Positions 42,349 through 50,662 are shown, counted from the stretch's first letter. The stretch is DNA of 64,000 bases from Oscillospiraceae bacterium (GCA_030625685.1 DAOUQJ010000001.1:62001-126000), one strand, 5' to 3'. Notes: generated by a model from the letters alone, not told the origin. Numbers and translations: made by a program.

Positions 42349-42450
42349 TCCATCACGTCCTTCCATCACTTATAAATTTAGCATATATTTCCATATAACT
42401 CAACAGTTCCTACAACAAATAATCTTGAGAAATAAATTTCATACACAATA

Positions 42451-42482
42451 AAAAGCCATCCAATAGAGGATGACTTTTTATT
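42451..42482 (-). terminator. Intrinsic terminator
   Basis: AAAAAGCCATCC/GATGACTTTTT arms allowing G-U, similar to the terminator at 49490-49525. Confidence 0.75.
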
Positions 42483-42536
42483 ATGTTTAAGCTATTAAGA
42501 CAAAAATCCAAAACAGCCACTGACCTCAATCTGATG

Positions 42537-43235
42537 TCATTTAAATACAATAGCTTTAGAATCTTTTTTAGGGCAGCTATCTATACATTTTAAACAAGTA
42601 ATACATTGATTCACATTGACTCGGTCAATTTTGCTGACTTGTATTCCCATTGGACATACAGTATCACATTTACCGCAGTTTATACAACTCTCGGTTCTTT
42701 CAATGCGATGTTTGCCAAATTTATTTTTTAGTCCATACAAAGCTCCATTAATACAGAGATTGCGACAAAAAAATCGTTCCGTGACAAATGCAACTGGAAT
42801 TGTTATAAATAATAAAGCAAAAATCAGTGTCACTTTCAAAAAATTAGCTATCTCACTACCAACCACACCAAAAGCACCCAACACCAATGCAACCAGCCAA
42901 GCAACGAGCAATACGATACGAAAATATTTTAGCTTGCTTTGTATATTATTCGGTATCGCCCAACGCTTTTGTCTTTTTTCACCCAACATTAAAGTACCTA
43001 ACTTATAGAGACCTCGTTGCACTAGTCCAGCTGGACAAAACCAGCCACAATAAATGTTTCCTACCATGAAACCAGCAGGGATTAACAATAACACAAAGAT
43101 ATCTCGTGATTGTATACCATATTGAGAAAGGCCTCCAACATCACCTATAAACTTTGATATTGCCATAAATGCCAAAACCCCAACTATTGGTGTGAAAATT
43201 CGAATCCGTTGTCTGTTTTCCATAAAAATTTTCAT
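42537..43235 (-). CDS. NapH/NosR-type membrane 4Fe-4S ferredoxin
   Basis: A 232-residue membrane protein: several hydrophobic segments (IFTPIVGVLAFMAISKFIGD, DIFVLLLIPAGFMVGNIYCG), the NapH motif CGWFCPAGLVQRGLYKLG, another segment with CRNLCINGALYG, and a C-terminal double ferredoxin with CINCGKCDTVCPMGI and CITCLKCIDSCPKK. NapH-type proteins pass electrons through the membrane to periplasmic redox enzymes; here no catalytic subunit is adjacent. It is divergent from a small secreted gene at 43511 across 275 bp. Ribosome site AGGAGAC. Confidence 0.92.
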   Translation of the reverse strand: MKIFMENRQRIRIFTPIVGVLAFMAISKFIGDVGGLSQYGIQSRDIFVLLLIPAGFMVGNIYCGWFCPAGLVQRGLYKLGTLMLGEKRQKRWAIPNNIQSKLKYFRIVLLVAWLVALVLGAFGVVGSEIANFLKVTLIFALLFITIPVAFVTERFFCRNLCINGALYGLKNKFGKHRIERTESCINCGKCDTVCPMGIQVSKIDRVNVNQCITCLKCIDSCPKKDSKAIVFK

Positions 43236-43510
43236 ATAATATGTCTCCTATGTTTTCAACAAGGCTATTTACTGAGTTCTATTATTACACTGAACCAAGA
43301 ATAATAGCAAATGCGTTTCATTCTACTATGGAACATACATGATAGTACATGGCCGAAAAAAAGTCTGTAACATTATTACACTGAAAATAATTTTAACATT
43401 TGTAACTAAACAGCCACGAAATTACCACATTTCAAATGTAGACATTTCTCATTTATCGTGTAAACTAAAAATATCTAAACAGTCTCAAAACTAAGAAAGG
43501 AGCAGTTAAT

Positions 43511-43837
43511 ATGAAAAAGTTTAGTATTATCGCATTTATCTCCGTTATGATGCTTGCATTGGGTATCTCTGCATTTGCATCAGATGGCGTAGGAAACCAA
43601 ACAACAAACGAATCACCTAATAGATACATGCAAAGAGAAGAAAGACAAATTCAATGCGAAGAAGAAGCTAACAAACAAGGATTGACTTTAGAAGAATACA
43701 GAGCCCAAAATTGTGAATTTGCGGGTTATGGTAAAGGTCAAATGCAAGGTACAGGCAATGGTCGCATGCAAGGCACTGGAAAAGGACAAATGCGCGGAGC
43801 AGGAAATCCTGAACATAATTGCATGTTCGAAAATTAA
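43511..43837 (+). CDS. Small secreted protein with Gly-Gln-Met repeats
   Basis: A 108-residue protein with a signal peptide (KKFSIIAFISVMMLALGISA, cleaved near AFA-SD). The mature part has CEEEANKQGLTLEEYRAQNC and three imperfect repeats (GKGQMQGTG, GNGRMQGTG, GKGQMRGAG), ending HNCMFEN. Methionine, glycine and cysteine richness could mean metal binding, as in copper- or silver-binding Met-rich proteins, but this is a guess. The ribosome site AAAGGAG is good and a strong terminator follows. It faces away from the NapH-like gene. Confidence 0.85.
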   Translation: MKKFSIIAFISVMMLALGISAFASDGVGNQTTNESPNRYMQREERQIQCEEEANKQGLTLEEYRAQNCEFAGYGKGQMQGTGNGRMQGTGKGQMRGAGNPEHNCMFEN

Positions 43838-43872
43838 TTGAATGCCAACTTACTCAAAAGTTTGTTTATTAT

Positions 43873-43914
43873 ACTGCTTATTACTTGATTCGTAATAAGC
43901 AGTTTTTTTAAGCA
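43873..43914 (+). terminator. Intrinsic terminator
   Basis: ACTGCTTATTAC/GTAATAAGCAGT arms with a 7-nt loop followed by seven T residues. Confidence 0.88.
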
Positions 43915-44014
43915 ACAATTAAATGAAATCCGCCAGGATTTTCGACTTACATAACAATCGCTCTACCCCTCGTATTACCATACAAGAGTAGCTTTCTTTT
44001 AATGAAAAAATACG

Positions 44015-44043
44015 TTGACTTTCCCTCACTATTTTGATAAACT
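44015..44043 (+). promoter_or_regulatory. Promoter of small RNA copy 2
   Basis: TTGACT (44015-44020), 17-bp spacer, TAAACT (44038-44043). Confidence 0.72.
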
Positions 44044-44049
44044 ATTATT

Positions 44050-44125
44050 GTTAGCCACAGCTAACTATTTATTGTTTGAGTTGCTTTGATGCCTATCACT
44101 TGTTTAAAGTGATAGGCGTCTTGCC
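44050..44125 (+). ncRNA. Small RNA family, copy 2
   Basis: TTAG-CCACAG-CTAA at 44051-44064 and the hairpin GCCTATCACT/AGTGATAGGC (44091-44100, 44108-44117), with a weak T-rich tail. No ORF. It lies directly upstream of copy 3, so the two are in tandem. Confidence 0.65.
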
Positions 44126-44136
44126 TTAAACGTCTA

Positions 44137-44165
44137 TTGACTTTCCAATCAAATTCTGATAAACT
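44137..44165 (+). promoter_or_regulatory. Promoter of small RNA copy 3
   Basis: TTGACT (44137-44142), 17-bp spacer, TAAACT (44160-44165), only about 20 bp after copy 2 ends. Confidence 0.72.
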
Positions 44166-44171
44166 TACAAT

Positions 44172-44268
44172 AGTTAGCTTCAACTAACTCCTTATGAATC
44201 TTTTCATCCTTTCTGTTTCGCCTATCACTTTTTGGTGGTAGGCGATAAAACTGTCTATATACTTTTTA
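44172..44268 (+). ncRNA. Small RNA family, copy 3
   Basis: TTAG-CTTCAA-CTAA at 44174-44187 and the hairpin TCGCCTATCACT/GGTGGTAGGCGA (44218-44229, 44234-44245), which keeps pairing although several bases differ from copy 2. The T-tract lies about 18 nt after the stem. No ORF. Confidence 0.65.
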
Positions 44269-44431
44269 GGATATGTTTAGAAAGTAGAATTGATTTGAGA
44301 GGGGCTTTCGGTGTAGAATGAATTGCGATTTAATTAAAATATATAGTATACTACAATCTGTAGACAGATAGATTCGTTAACCATTATATGAAACACATAT
44401 GAAATTATATAAGTGAAAGAGGGAGATATTT

Positions 44432-44686
44432 ATGACTAAGAATCTACAAGCATTTTCGATTGTTTTTCTTGGGTTATGCATTTTATTAGGATCATTTGTA
44501 TTATCAAAATCAATAGATAATAATCAAGTTGCTATGCAAGTCCGAAGTGAAGAACAAGTATCTCAAAGCAGATATGAGTTTATTACGTTAGCCAGTGATT
44601 ATTATGTTGTATTCGATACTCATACCGGTGATTTTTGGAAGAAAATTGATGGACAAGAATGGATAAAGCAGGATGGTCCACAGTAA
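44432..44686 (+). CDS. Small membrane-anchored protein
   Basis: An 84-residue protein behind GAGGGAG. One membrane segment (AFSIVFLGLCILLGSFVLSK) is followed by SRYEFITLASDYYVVFDTHT and GDFWKKIDGQEWIKQDGP. Similar short Firmicute proteins share the pattern FDTxTGxxW. Probably extracytoplasmic. Its position among the small RNA copies is notable but its function is unknown. Confidence 0.8.
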   Translation: MTKNLQAFSIVFLGLCILLGSFVLSKSIDNNQVAMQVRSEEQVSQSRYEFITLASDYYVVFDTHTGDFWKKIDGQEWIKQDGPQ

Positions 44687-44714
44687 ACAACCTACCTAAT
44701 ACACTTAAATACCG

Positions 44715-44756
44715 TAAGGATAGGGATGTTTTAATGACATCTCTATTTTAATTATA
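44715..44756 (+). terminator. Hairpin terminator of the 84-residue gene
   Basis: ATAGGGATGT can pair with ACATCTCTAT, followed by TTTTA. Confidence 0.65.
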
Positions 44757-44800
44757 TTCAACAACACTAAAATCTCACAGAGCCTTATTTTAAAATGACC

Positions 44801-44829
44801 ATTGACTTTTCACCCTTTATCTGATAAAC
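44801..44829 (+). promoter_or_regulatory. Promoter of small RNA copy 4
   Basis: TTGACT (44801-44806), 17-bp spacer, TAAACT (44824-44829). Confidence 0.72.
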
Positions 44830-44835
44830 TCTCAA

Positions 44836-44915
44836 TAGTTAGTTCAAGCTAACTCTCTGACAAATTTCTCGTCTTGTCGCCTATCGCTTTTGAGTGGTAG
44901 GCGATAAGACTTTTT
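44836..44915 (+). ncRNA. Small RNA family, copy 4
   Basis: TTAG-TTCAAG-CTAA at 44838-44851. The terminator stem is the longest of the four: GTCTTGTCGCCTATC (44870-44884) pairs with GGTAGGCGATAAGAC (44895-44909), then five T residues. No ORF. Confidence 0.68.
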
Positions 44916-45163
44916 ATAGACTATTCTCTCTTCGTACATTCCAGTGCGCCCTATACAATTTCCACAGAAAGATAGCTGTAGCACAAAAAAACCAGTATAC
45001 CTAAGTAGCAATTTATAGCTGTAAATAGAGCTTTACTAAAATTATTCTCATCAGCTATTAAAAGATCTTCATCTAAAAACAAGTTTCTCTATATCAAATT
45101 TCTTATATTTGCTATAATAAGATCAAACCTTCATTATACATCTTTTGCTTAGGAGAAATTACT

Positions 45164-45268
45164 ATGCCCAATGATTTTATCTTAGCAATATTACTGGTCA
45201 TCATTGCCATATTAGTTTTCTTTGGAATTGTTGCATCAGTAATTGCATACCTCAAACGCAAAAAATAA
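45164..45268 (+). CDS. 34-residue single-TM peptide
   Basis: A short ORF with a good ribosome site (TTAGGAGA, 7 nt before ATG) and a TATAAT about 45 bp upstream. It encodes MPNDFILAILLVIIAILVFF, then GIVASVIAYLKRKK: one membrane helix with a basic end. It could be a small regulatory membrane peptide or a type I toxin-like peptide; no antisense RNA was identified. A terminator follows 130 bp later. Confidence 0.55.
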   Translation: MPNDFILAILLVIIAILVFFGIVASVIAYLKRKK

Positions 45269-45400
45269 TTCATGTATGTTTTATCTACACTTCTAATACA
45301 AATCATTTAAAATCACATAGAAATTTGAAACAAATCAAACTTGTCTAAAGTGTGATATCCTGCACAATCAAGATATACAGAAAAATGATTATAATATAAA

Positions 45401-45440
45401 ACTCCCTCTGCCTAAAAAAGCTGAGGGAGTTTTATTCATA
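45401..45440 (+). terminator. Intrinsic terminator
   Basis: AAACTCCCTC/GAGGGAGTTT with a 12-nt loop, followed by TATTC. The rest of the gap to 45575 holds nothing recognisable. Confidence 0.78.
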
Positions 45441-45575
45441 ATTAATCTTATAGCTGTAACAAAAAAATTATAAATGAAACAGTTTAATAGGTTTGACTCG
45501 TCTAGAAAACGTCAAATCAGACGCAAACAAAATCAGATGCTTGACTTTATATTACGATGTCAAATAATTATCATG

Positions 45576-48500
45576 TTATTGTTTTGTCCAATTTTCACCA
45601 TCATAACAGTAAGTTCCTGCGCCTCCTGTATCGTAAGCTGCTTTAAAATTAGTAGTATTAATAAATGCATTATTTCCAATACTTGTGACGCCTTCTGGTA
45701 TACTGACACTACTTAAAGCTGTGCAACCAGAGAACGCATAAGATCCAATACTTGTGACTCCTTCTGGAATTGTAATACTGCTTAGTCCGGTGCAACCAGT
45801 GAACGCATAATTTTCAATACTTGTGACGCCTGCTGGTATACTGACACTGCTTAAACCTGTGCAACTATAGAACGCATAAGATCCAATACTTGTGACCCCT
45901 TCTGGAATTGTAACACTGCTTAAACCTGTGCAACTATAGAACGCATAAGGTCCAATACTTGTGACGCTTGCTGGTATACTGACACTGCTTAAACCTGTGC
46001 AACTATGGAACACAGAATTGCCAATACTTGTGACCCCTTCCGGAATACTAACAATGCTTAAACCTGTGCAACTATGGAACACAAAAATGCCAATACTTGT
46101 GACCCCTTTCGGAATACTGACACTGCTTAGTCCTGTGCAATTTTGGAACGCATAATCGCCTATACTTGTAACGCCTGCTGGTATACTGACACTGCTTAAA
46201 CCTGTGCAATTAGAGAATGCATAATCTCCAATACTTGTGACGCCTGCTGGTATACTGACACTGCTTAAACCTGTGCAAGCATAGAACGCACCTTTACTAA
46301 TACTTGTGACGCCTTCTGGAATCGTAATACTGCTTAGTCCTCTGCAATTAGAGAACGCACCTTCGCCAATACTTGTGACGCCTTCTGGAATCATAATACT
46401 ACTTACTCCTGTGCAACCACAGAACGCATTTTCTCCAATACTTGTGACTCCTTCTGGAATCGTAATACTGCTTACTCCTGTGCAACTACGGAACGCAGAA
46501 TTGCTAATACTTGTGACTCCTTCTGGAATCGTAATACTGCTTAGAGCTGTGCAATCATAGAACGCATAATCTCCAATACTTGTGACGTCTGCTGGAATCG
46601 CAATACTACTTAGTCCTGTGCAACCATAGAACGCAAAATGGCCAATACTTGTGACGCCTTCTGGAATCGTAATACTGCTTAGAGCTGTGCAATCATAGAA
46701 CGCAGAATCTCCAATGCTTGTGACGTCTGCTGGAATCGTAATACTGCTTAGAGCTGTGCAATCATAGAACGCAGAATTGCCAATACTTGTGACGCCTGCT
46801 GGAATCGTAACACTGCTTAAACCTGTGCAATGAGAGAACGCAGCATCTCCAATACTTGTGACGCCTAATGGAATACTGACACTGCTTAAACCTGTGCAAT
46901 GAGAGAACGCAGAATCGCCAATACTTGTGACATTGGTTCCATCAATATTGCTTGGTATCACTAAATCGATTGGAAGTGTCCCTTCGTAACCAGTTAAAAC
47001 CCCATTTTCTATATAAAAACTGTACTCTGCTTCGCCTATTTCACCACTAATTTTTGTCCACTCTGTTCCATTCCAGTTGTAAGTCCCTGCACTATTATAA
47101 GCTGCTTTAAAATTAGTAGTATCAATAAACGCATTATTTCCAATACTTGTGACGCCTGCTGGTATACTGACACTGCTTAAACCTCTGCAGTTAGAGAACG
47201 TATTAATTCCAATACTTGTGACGCCTGCTGGTATACTGACACTGATTAAACCTGTGCAATTAGAAAACGCAGAATCGCCAATACTTGTGACGCCTGCTGG
47301 TATACTGACACTGCTTAAGCCTCTGCAATTATAGAACGCAGCAGTTTCAATACTTGTGACGCCTGCTGGTATACTGACACTGCTTAAGCCTGTGCAATTA
47401 TAGAACGCAGAATTTCCAATACTTGTGACTCCTTCTGGTATACTGACACTGCTTAAACCTGTGCAATTAGAAAACACATTATTTCCAATACTTGTGACAT
47501 TGATTCCATCAACATTGTTTGGTATCACTAAATCAATTGGAAGTGTTCCTTCGTAACCAGTTATGACACCCTCATCTGATATAATAAAAGTATAATTTGA
47601 TTTTTCTACTGTAGAATTATTATGGCTTTTACTTGATCTTTTGGTTTTAGCTGTGACAGTACTATCCGGTGTAACATTTTTATTGCCCGCTTTAACACCA
47701 GTTGTTCCAGAACCTGCCGTAACCGCAGTTCCATGTGTTGTAACTTCAATATTATCTGCATTTGCTTCAACTGTTTCAACCGTACCATTACCAGTGATAT
47801 TTACACCGTCACTCTCTACTATAGTATCTTCAATTTTAGCTCCTCTAAGAACTTTAATTTCAGCCTTTGGTGCATCTACTGTCGCTTTTTTTATTGTGCT
47901 AGAGTCAACCACAAGTATTGATTTTTCCCCTTTAATCTCCGCTGATTTGATTTGGGCATTGGTTGCAGTTACTGTAATATTAGGCGCTATAATTGTTATA
48001 TTTTCTAAATCACCTTCAATAATGACATTATCCGTACCATCTACAATAACATCTCCAACTTCTACTCCATCTTCGGTATAAACCCTAACTTCACCATCCA
48101 CACGAGCAATCATAATATTTTTTATATTGGAATTTCCAATGATTTTAATAGAATGAACACCGCCCCCACGAATGACCATTCTTCCTGTAACAGTTGTGCT
48201 ATCAAGTGTGATATCTCCATCACCAACGCCATCCCCAATAATTAAATCACCTTTGATTGTCATATCTTTAAGAATAACATCGGGGCAATTAATCATGACA
48301 TTTCCATTCATATCTTCAGTGTATGTACCTTGCGTTTTTATATAGTTTTTCAAAAGATTATCCATCATTTGAGCAAACTCTGCTCTTGTTATGTTTTGTT
48401 TTGGATTCAACTTTCCTTCTGATCCTGAAACATATTCTGCTGCAACAAGGCTTTCTGCAGCTTCTTTTGCCCAACTACTAACAAGCTCTTTGTCTGAGAA

Positions 48501-48938
48501 TTGATTAAGTGCTTGTTCAGATCCATTTGATAATTTAAAAGCTCGAGCAAGTACAACAAAAGCTTCTTCACGAGTAATATTACTATTTGGTCTTAACTTT
48601 TGATTACTTCCCATAAACGTATTCATTTTTACGGCTTTTGCCATATCTGAGTAATACCAAGCATCTGCTGATACATCTGTGTAATTACTTATATCTGCTT
48701 CTTGTGTTGACCCAAAAGCACGATTTAAAATCGTAGCCATTTGCGCTCTCGTAAGATTATTCTTTGGAAGTATTTTATTATGATCCCCGTTTAATAATCC
48801 ATTTTCTATAGCACGCTCAAGTGCTGGCTTTGACCAGTCATTTGGCATATCAGTAAAATCTGATGCGAATACTGATACAGGAAACATGCTCATACTCATT
48901 GTTAAGGACAATAAAAGTGCTAACAATTTCTTTTTCAT
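45576..48938 (-). CDS. S-layer-homology surface protein with BspA-type leucine-rich repeats
   Basis: A 1120-residue exported protein. ATG 48938 follows AAAGGAG and begins a signal peptide (KKKLLALLLSLTMSMSMF, cleaved near VFA-SD); longer frames upstream have no ribosome site. Three SLH domains (about 27-205: FTDMPNDWSKPALERAIENG, YTDVSADAWYYSDMAKAVKM, FSDKELVSSWAKEAAESLVA) bind cell-wall polymer. A beta-helix-like region follows (about 215-450: VMINCPDVILKDMTIKGDLI and similar). The C-terminal half has about 23 BspA-type 23-residue repeats (LSSVSIPEGVTSIGNSAFYN) in two blocks of 5 and 18, each ended by a FxxTTNFKAAY...TY...W cap. Likely an adhesin or surface-structure protein. SLH and beta-helix parts are closely shared with the protein at 53735. 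Confidence 0.95.
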   Translation of the reverse strand: MKKKLLALLLSLTMSMSMFPVSVFASDFTDMPNDWSKPALERAIENGLLNGDHNKILPKNNLTRAQMATILNRAFGSTQEADISNYTDVSADAWYYSDMAKAVKMNTFMGSNQKLRPNSNITREEAFVVLARAFKLSNGSEQALNQFSDKELVSSWAKEAAESLVAAEYVSGSEGKLNPKQNITRAEFAQMMDNLLKNYIKTQGTYTEDMNGNVMINCPDVILKDMTIKGDLIIGDGVGDGDITLDSTTVTGRMVIRGGGVHSIKIIGNSNIKNIMIARVDGEVRVYTEDGVEVGDVIVDGTDNVIIEGDLENITIIAPNITVTATNAQIKSAEIKGEKSILVVDSSTIKKATVDAPKAEIKVLRGAKIEDTIVESDGVNITGNGTVETVEANADNIEVTTHGTAVTAGSGTTGVKAGNKNVTPDSTVTAKTKRSSKSHNNSTVEKSNYTFIISDEGVITGYEGTLPIDLVIPNNVDGINVTSIGNNVFSNCTGLSSVSIPEGVTSIGNSAFYNCTGLSSVSIPAGVTSIETAAFYNCRGLSSVSIPAGVTSIGDSAFSNCTGLISVSIPAGVTSIGINTFSNCRGLSSVSIPAGVTSIGNNAFIDTTNFKAAYNSAGTYNWNGTEWTKISGEIGEAEYSFYIENGVLTGYEGTLPIDLVIPSNIDGTNVTSIGDSAFSHCTGLSSVSIPLGVTSIGDAAFSHCTGLSSVTIPAGVTSIGNSAFYDCTALSSITIPADVTSIGDSAFYDCTALSSITIPEGVTSIGHFAFYGCTGLSSIAIPADVTSIGDYAFYDCTALSSITIPEGVTSISNSAFRSCTGVSSITIPEGVTSIGENAFCGCTGVSSIMIPEGVTSIGEGAFSNCRGLSSITIPEGVTSISKGAFYACTGLSSVSIPAGVTSIGDYAFSNCTGLSSVSIPAGVTSIGDYAFQNCTGLSSVSIPKGVTSIGIFVFHSCTGLSIVSIPEGVTSIGNSVFHSCTGLSSVSIPASVTSIGPYAFYSCTGLSSVTIPEGVTSIGSYAFYSCTGLSSVSIPAGVTSIENYAFTGCTGLSSITIPEGVTSIGSYAFSGCTALSSVSIPEGVTSIGNNAFINTTNFKAAYDTGGAGTYCYDGENWTKQ
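45655..47520. repeat. 69-bp tandem repeats (BspA-type LRR array)
   Basis: Tandem 69-bp units encode the 23-residue repeats, in two blocks separated near 46935-47115 by a duplicated cap-plus-start segment. Unit identity is high, pointing to recent homogenisation. Confidence 0.85.
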
Positions 48939-49050
48939 TAAAATTCTCCTTTTTACTACCATAGCCTCGCTCTGAATGTTGTTTTGACTTGTAAATTGAT
49001 GGTTTATTACAACATAATATATTTTTTTGATGTGATTTACCATAAGTATG

Positions 49051-49080
49051 TCACAAGTGGTCGATTTTTGACACAAGTGG
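49051..49080 (-). promoter_or_regulatory. Two direct repeats upstream of the SLH/BspA gene
   Basis: CACAAGTGG occurs at 49052-49060 and 49072-49080, 20 bp apart (two helical turns), 115-140 bp upstream of the SLH gene. The arrangement resembles sites of activators that bind direct repeats on one DNA face (LytTR-like), but the motif is not recognised. The remaining 200 bp to 49293 show nothing else. Confidence 0.35.
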
Positions 49081-49293
49081 TAAGTTAACATTCCTCATCT
49101 CTCTTTGCACAATGCGCACATGTGTACCTATCTCTAAGTAATGGTAACTGTCTACAATTTCTCCATGCTTTTGAATTGTAGAATGAATTGGCGAACAATT
49201 TAGCCACTTATTCCAATTATATATATTGTAATTAAATACATTTTCTTGAATTTCTTTCTTTATCATGGTAAAATGTTAAAAGGAGGCGATATC

Positions 49294-49371
49294 ATGGATA
49301 AACTCTTTATATATCTCTTATTGGTTAGTATTATGTCGTTATTTTGCCTGTCACAATATATCTTCTCTTAG
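49294..49371 (+). CDS. 25-residue hydrophobic peptide
   Basis: A very short ORF directly after AAAGGAGGCGAT with ideal spacing: MDKLFIYLLLVSIMSLFCLS followed by QYIFS. One membrane helix with an acidic/basic start. A terminator lies 70 bp downstream, so it is probably its own short transcript. Such peptides include type I toxins and small membrane regulators; nothing more can be said. Confidence 0.5.
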   Translation: MDKLFIYLLLVSIMSLFCLSQYIFS

Positions 49372-49441
49372 ATGGCACACGTACACATTTTTGCTCTGTG
49401 TTTACTGTCAAAAACTTATTTAAAAGATATAAAAGAAAACT

Positions 49442-49472
49442 AAGTCATAGGATTGTTCCTATGGCTTTTTTA
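49442..49472 (+). terminator. Intrinsic terminator
   Basis: AAGTCATAGGA/TCCTATGGCTT arms with one G-U, followed by TTTT. Confidence 0.78.
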
Positions 49473-49489
49473 CACCTCATTTTGAACAT

Positions 49490-49525
49490 AATAAAAAGCC
49501 GTCCATCTCTGGACAGCTTTTTATT
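49490..49525 (-). terminator. Intrinsic terminator of the 49544 gene
   Basis: ATAAAAAGC.GTCCA pairs with TGGAC.GCTTTTTAT around a 4-nt loop; the same type of hairpin ends its paralog at 42451. Confidence 0.8.
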
Positions 49526-49543
49526 AGAGTATTTTCAATATAA

Positions 49544-50209
49544 TTAAGCTTTTTCAGACCTAAAAGTCATAGTGACAATTTGCACATAGTCATAATAAAA
49601 CAAATTACTTGTATCGTAATAGTCTGATAATCTTACGTTTGGGATTTCATTATCATCATTCATTGCTAAAAAAGCAATTGGAATTTCATTATCAAACTCA
49701 ATCTTTTGAAACTCATATAAAAACCCCCACGATTTAGATTTTGCATCAAAAGAAATCTCTGGAGTAGCAATGTCATTCACCCAACCCCATTTTCCATCAT
49801 TTCTATATCCAAATTCCATTTCAATTGAATCATCATCATTTCTTATAAGTCCAAGAGTAGCTTCAAATTGAGTATCATTTTCATTCAAATCAAATCCATC
49901 AATCAGACTTGTAGTCCACAAACCGTTTTGCTTTAGCGTATGTAGATGAAAGCTGAGGTATCCCGTGTCTTTGGGTGCTTTAATTTTTAGCAATGCAGTT
50001 TCTCTATCCAGCTCCAGAAAATCAAAGATTTCTTGTTCATGCTCACTATACTGATATGGTTCTATACCAACCTTTGTTGGATATAAACTGTTTATATCAT
50101 CAGAATTAAGCCACATAACCGCTCTTAACAAAACTAATGTAACAGCTAAAATACCAATAGCTAATACAAAATAAGTCATAACTGATTTTTTAGATGAATC
50201 TTCTTTCAT
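49544..50209 (-). CDS. Membrane-anchored protein, paralog of 41572
   Basis: A 221-residue protein. ATG 50209 follows GGAGGAAGGTGTG. One signal anchor (MTYFVLAIGILAVTLVLLRA) is followed by SLYPTKVGIEPYQYSEHEQE, LKIKAPKDTGYLSFHLHTLK and the C-terminal NVRLSDYYDTSNLFYYDYVQ, IVTMTFRSEKA. It lacks the insert present in its paralog at 41572. Extracytoplasmic and beta-rich. Function unknown. Monocistronic. Confidence 0.83.
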   Translation of the reverse strand: MKEDSSKKSVMTYFVLAIGILAVTLVLLRAVMWLNSDDINSLYPTKVGIEPYQYSEHEQEIFDFLELDRETALLKIKAPKDTGYLSFHLHTLKQNGLWTTSLIDGFDLNENDTQFEATLGLIRNDDDSIEMEFGYRNDGKWGWVNDIATPEISFDAKSKSWGFLYEFQKIEFDNEIPIAFLAMNDDNEIPNVRLSDYYDTSNLFYYDYVQIVTMTFRSEKA

Positions 50210-50326
50210 TGTGTCACACACCTTCCTCCATAAAAATTTTAACACATTTTCTATATTATTTAAATTAATCCCTTTTCTTCAACTTTGCTCTCTAAATTGC
50301 TAATATGTAAGTAGGGAGGAAATTTT

Positions 50327-50617
50327 ATGAAAAAGAGAAAAGAGCTCGCATTAATAATTCTAGAAAAGTTAATTGAAAAAGATAACTTTGGTCGACCTCT
50401 TAAATCAGGTGCTCCAATTCTATTTTCTGATCTGTGGAGTTGCCTATATACAAAAGAAAATGTTGATTATGATTATTTATGTGCAATTACAAAAAGTTTG
50501 CACTGTGATCATCTAATCAATTTGAATAGTACAGAATACCATCTAGACGATGCAAAAATAACTCTCGGCAAAAGAGGATTAGATTATTACAATGAAAAAA
50601 CAAGAGAATTCAATTAG
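50327..50617 (+). CDS. Small hypothetical protein, winged-helix-like
   Basis: A 96-residue protein behind AGGGAGG. LALIILEKLIEKDNFGRPLK, then LFSDLWSCLYTKENVDYDYL, AITKSLHCDHLINLNSTEYH and ITLGKRGLDYYNEK resemble a winged-helix fold (helix-helix-helix, beta wing) as in small DNA-binding proteins, but no family was recognised. A strong terminator follows. Function unknown. Confidence 0.7.
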   Translation: MKKRKELALIILEKLIEKDNFGRPLKSGAPILFSDLWSCLYTKENVDYDYLCAITKSLHCDHLINLNSTEYHLDDAKITLGKRGLDYYNEKTREFN

Positions 50618-50628
50618 TGTGAAAATTA

Positions 50629-50662
50629 AAACCACCTGACAGTAACGTTAGGTGGTTTTTTG
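50629..50662 (+). terminator. Intrinsic terminator
   Basis: AAAACCACCT/AGGTGGTTTT arms followed by TTG. Confidence 0.82.

Noticed and set aside
45655-47520. Repeat array that might be read as a CRISPR or satellite
   Set aside because: It is a 69-bp coding repeat for 23-residue BspA-type units inside one long ORF.
47641-48081. 146-codon plus-strand ORF within the SLH/BspA gene
   Set aside because: Antisense shadow of the beta-helix region; Val/Ser/Thr-rich translation mirrors the coding strand.
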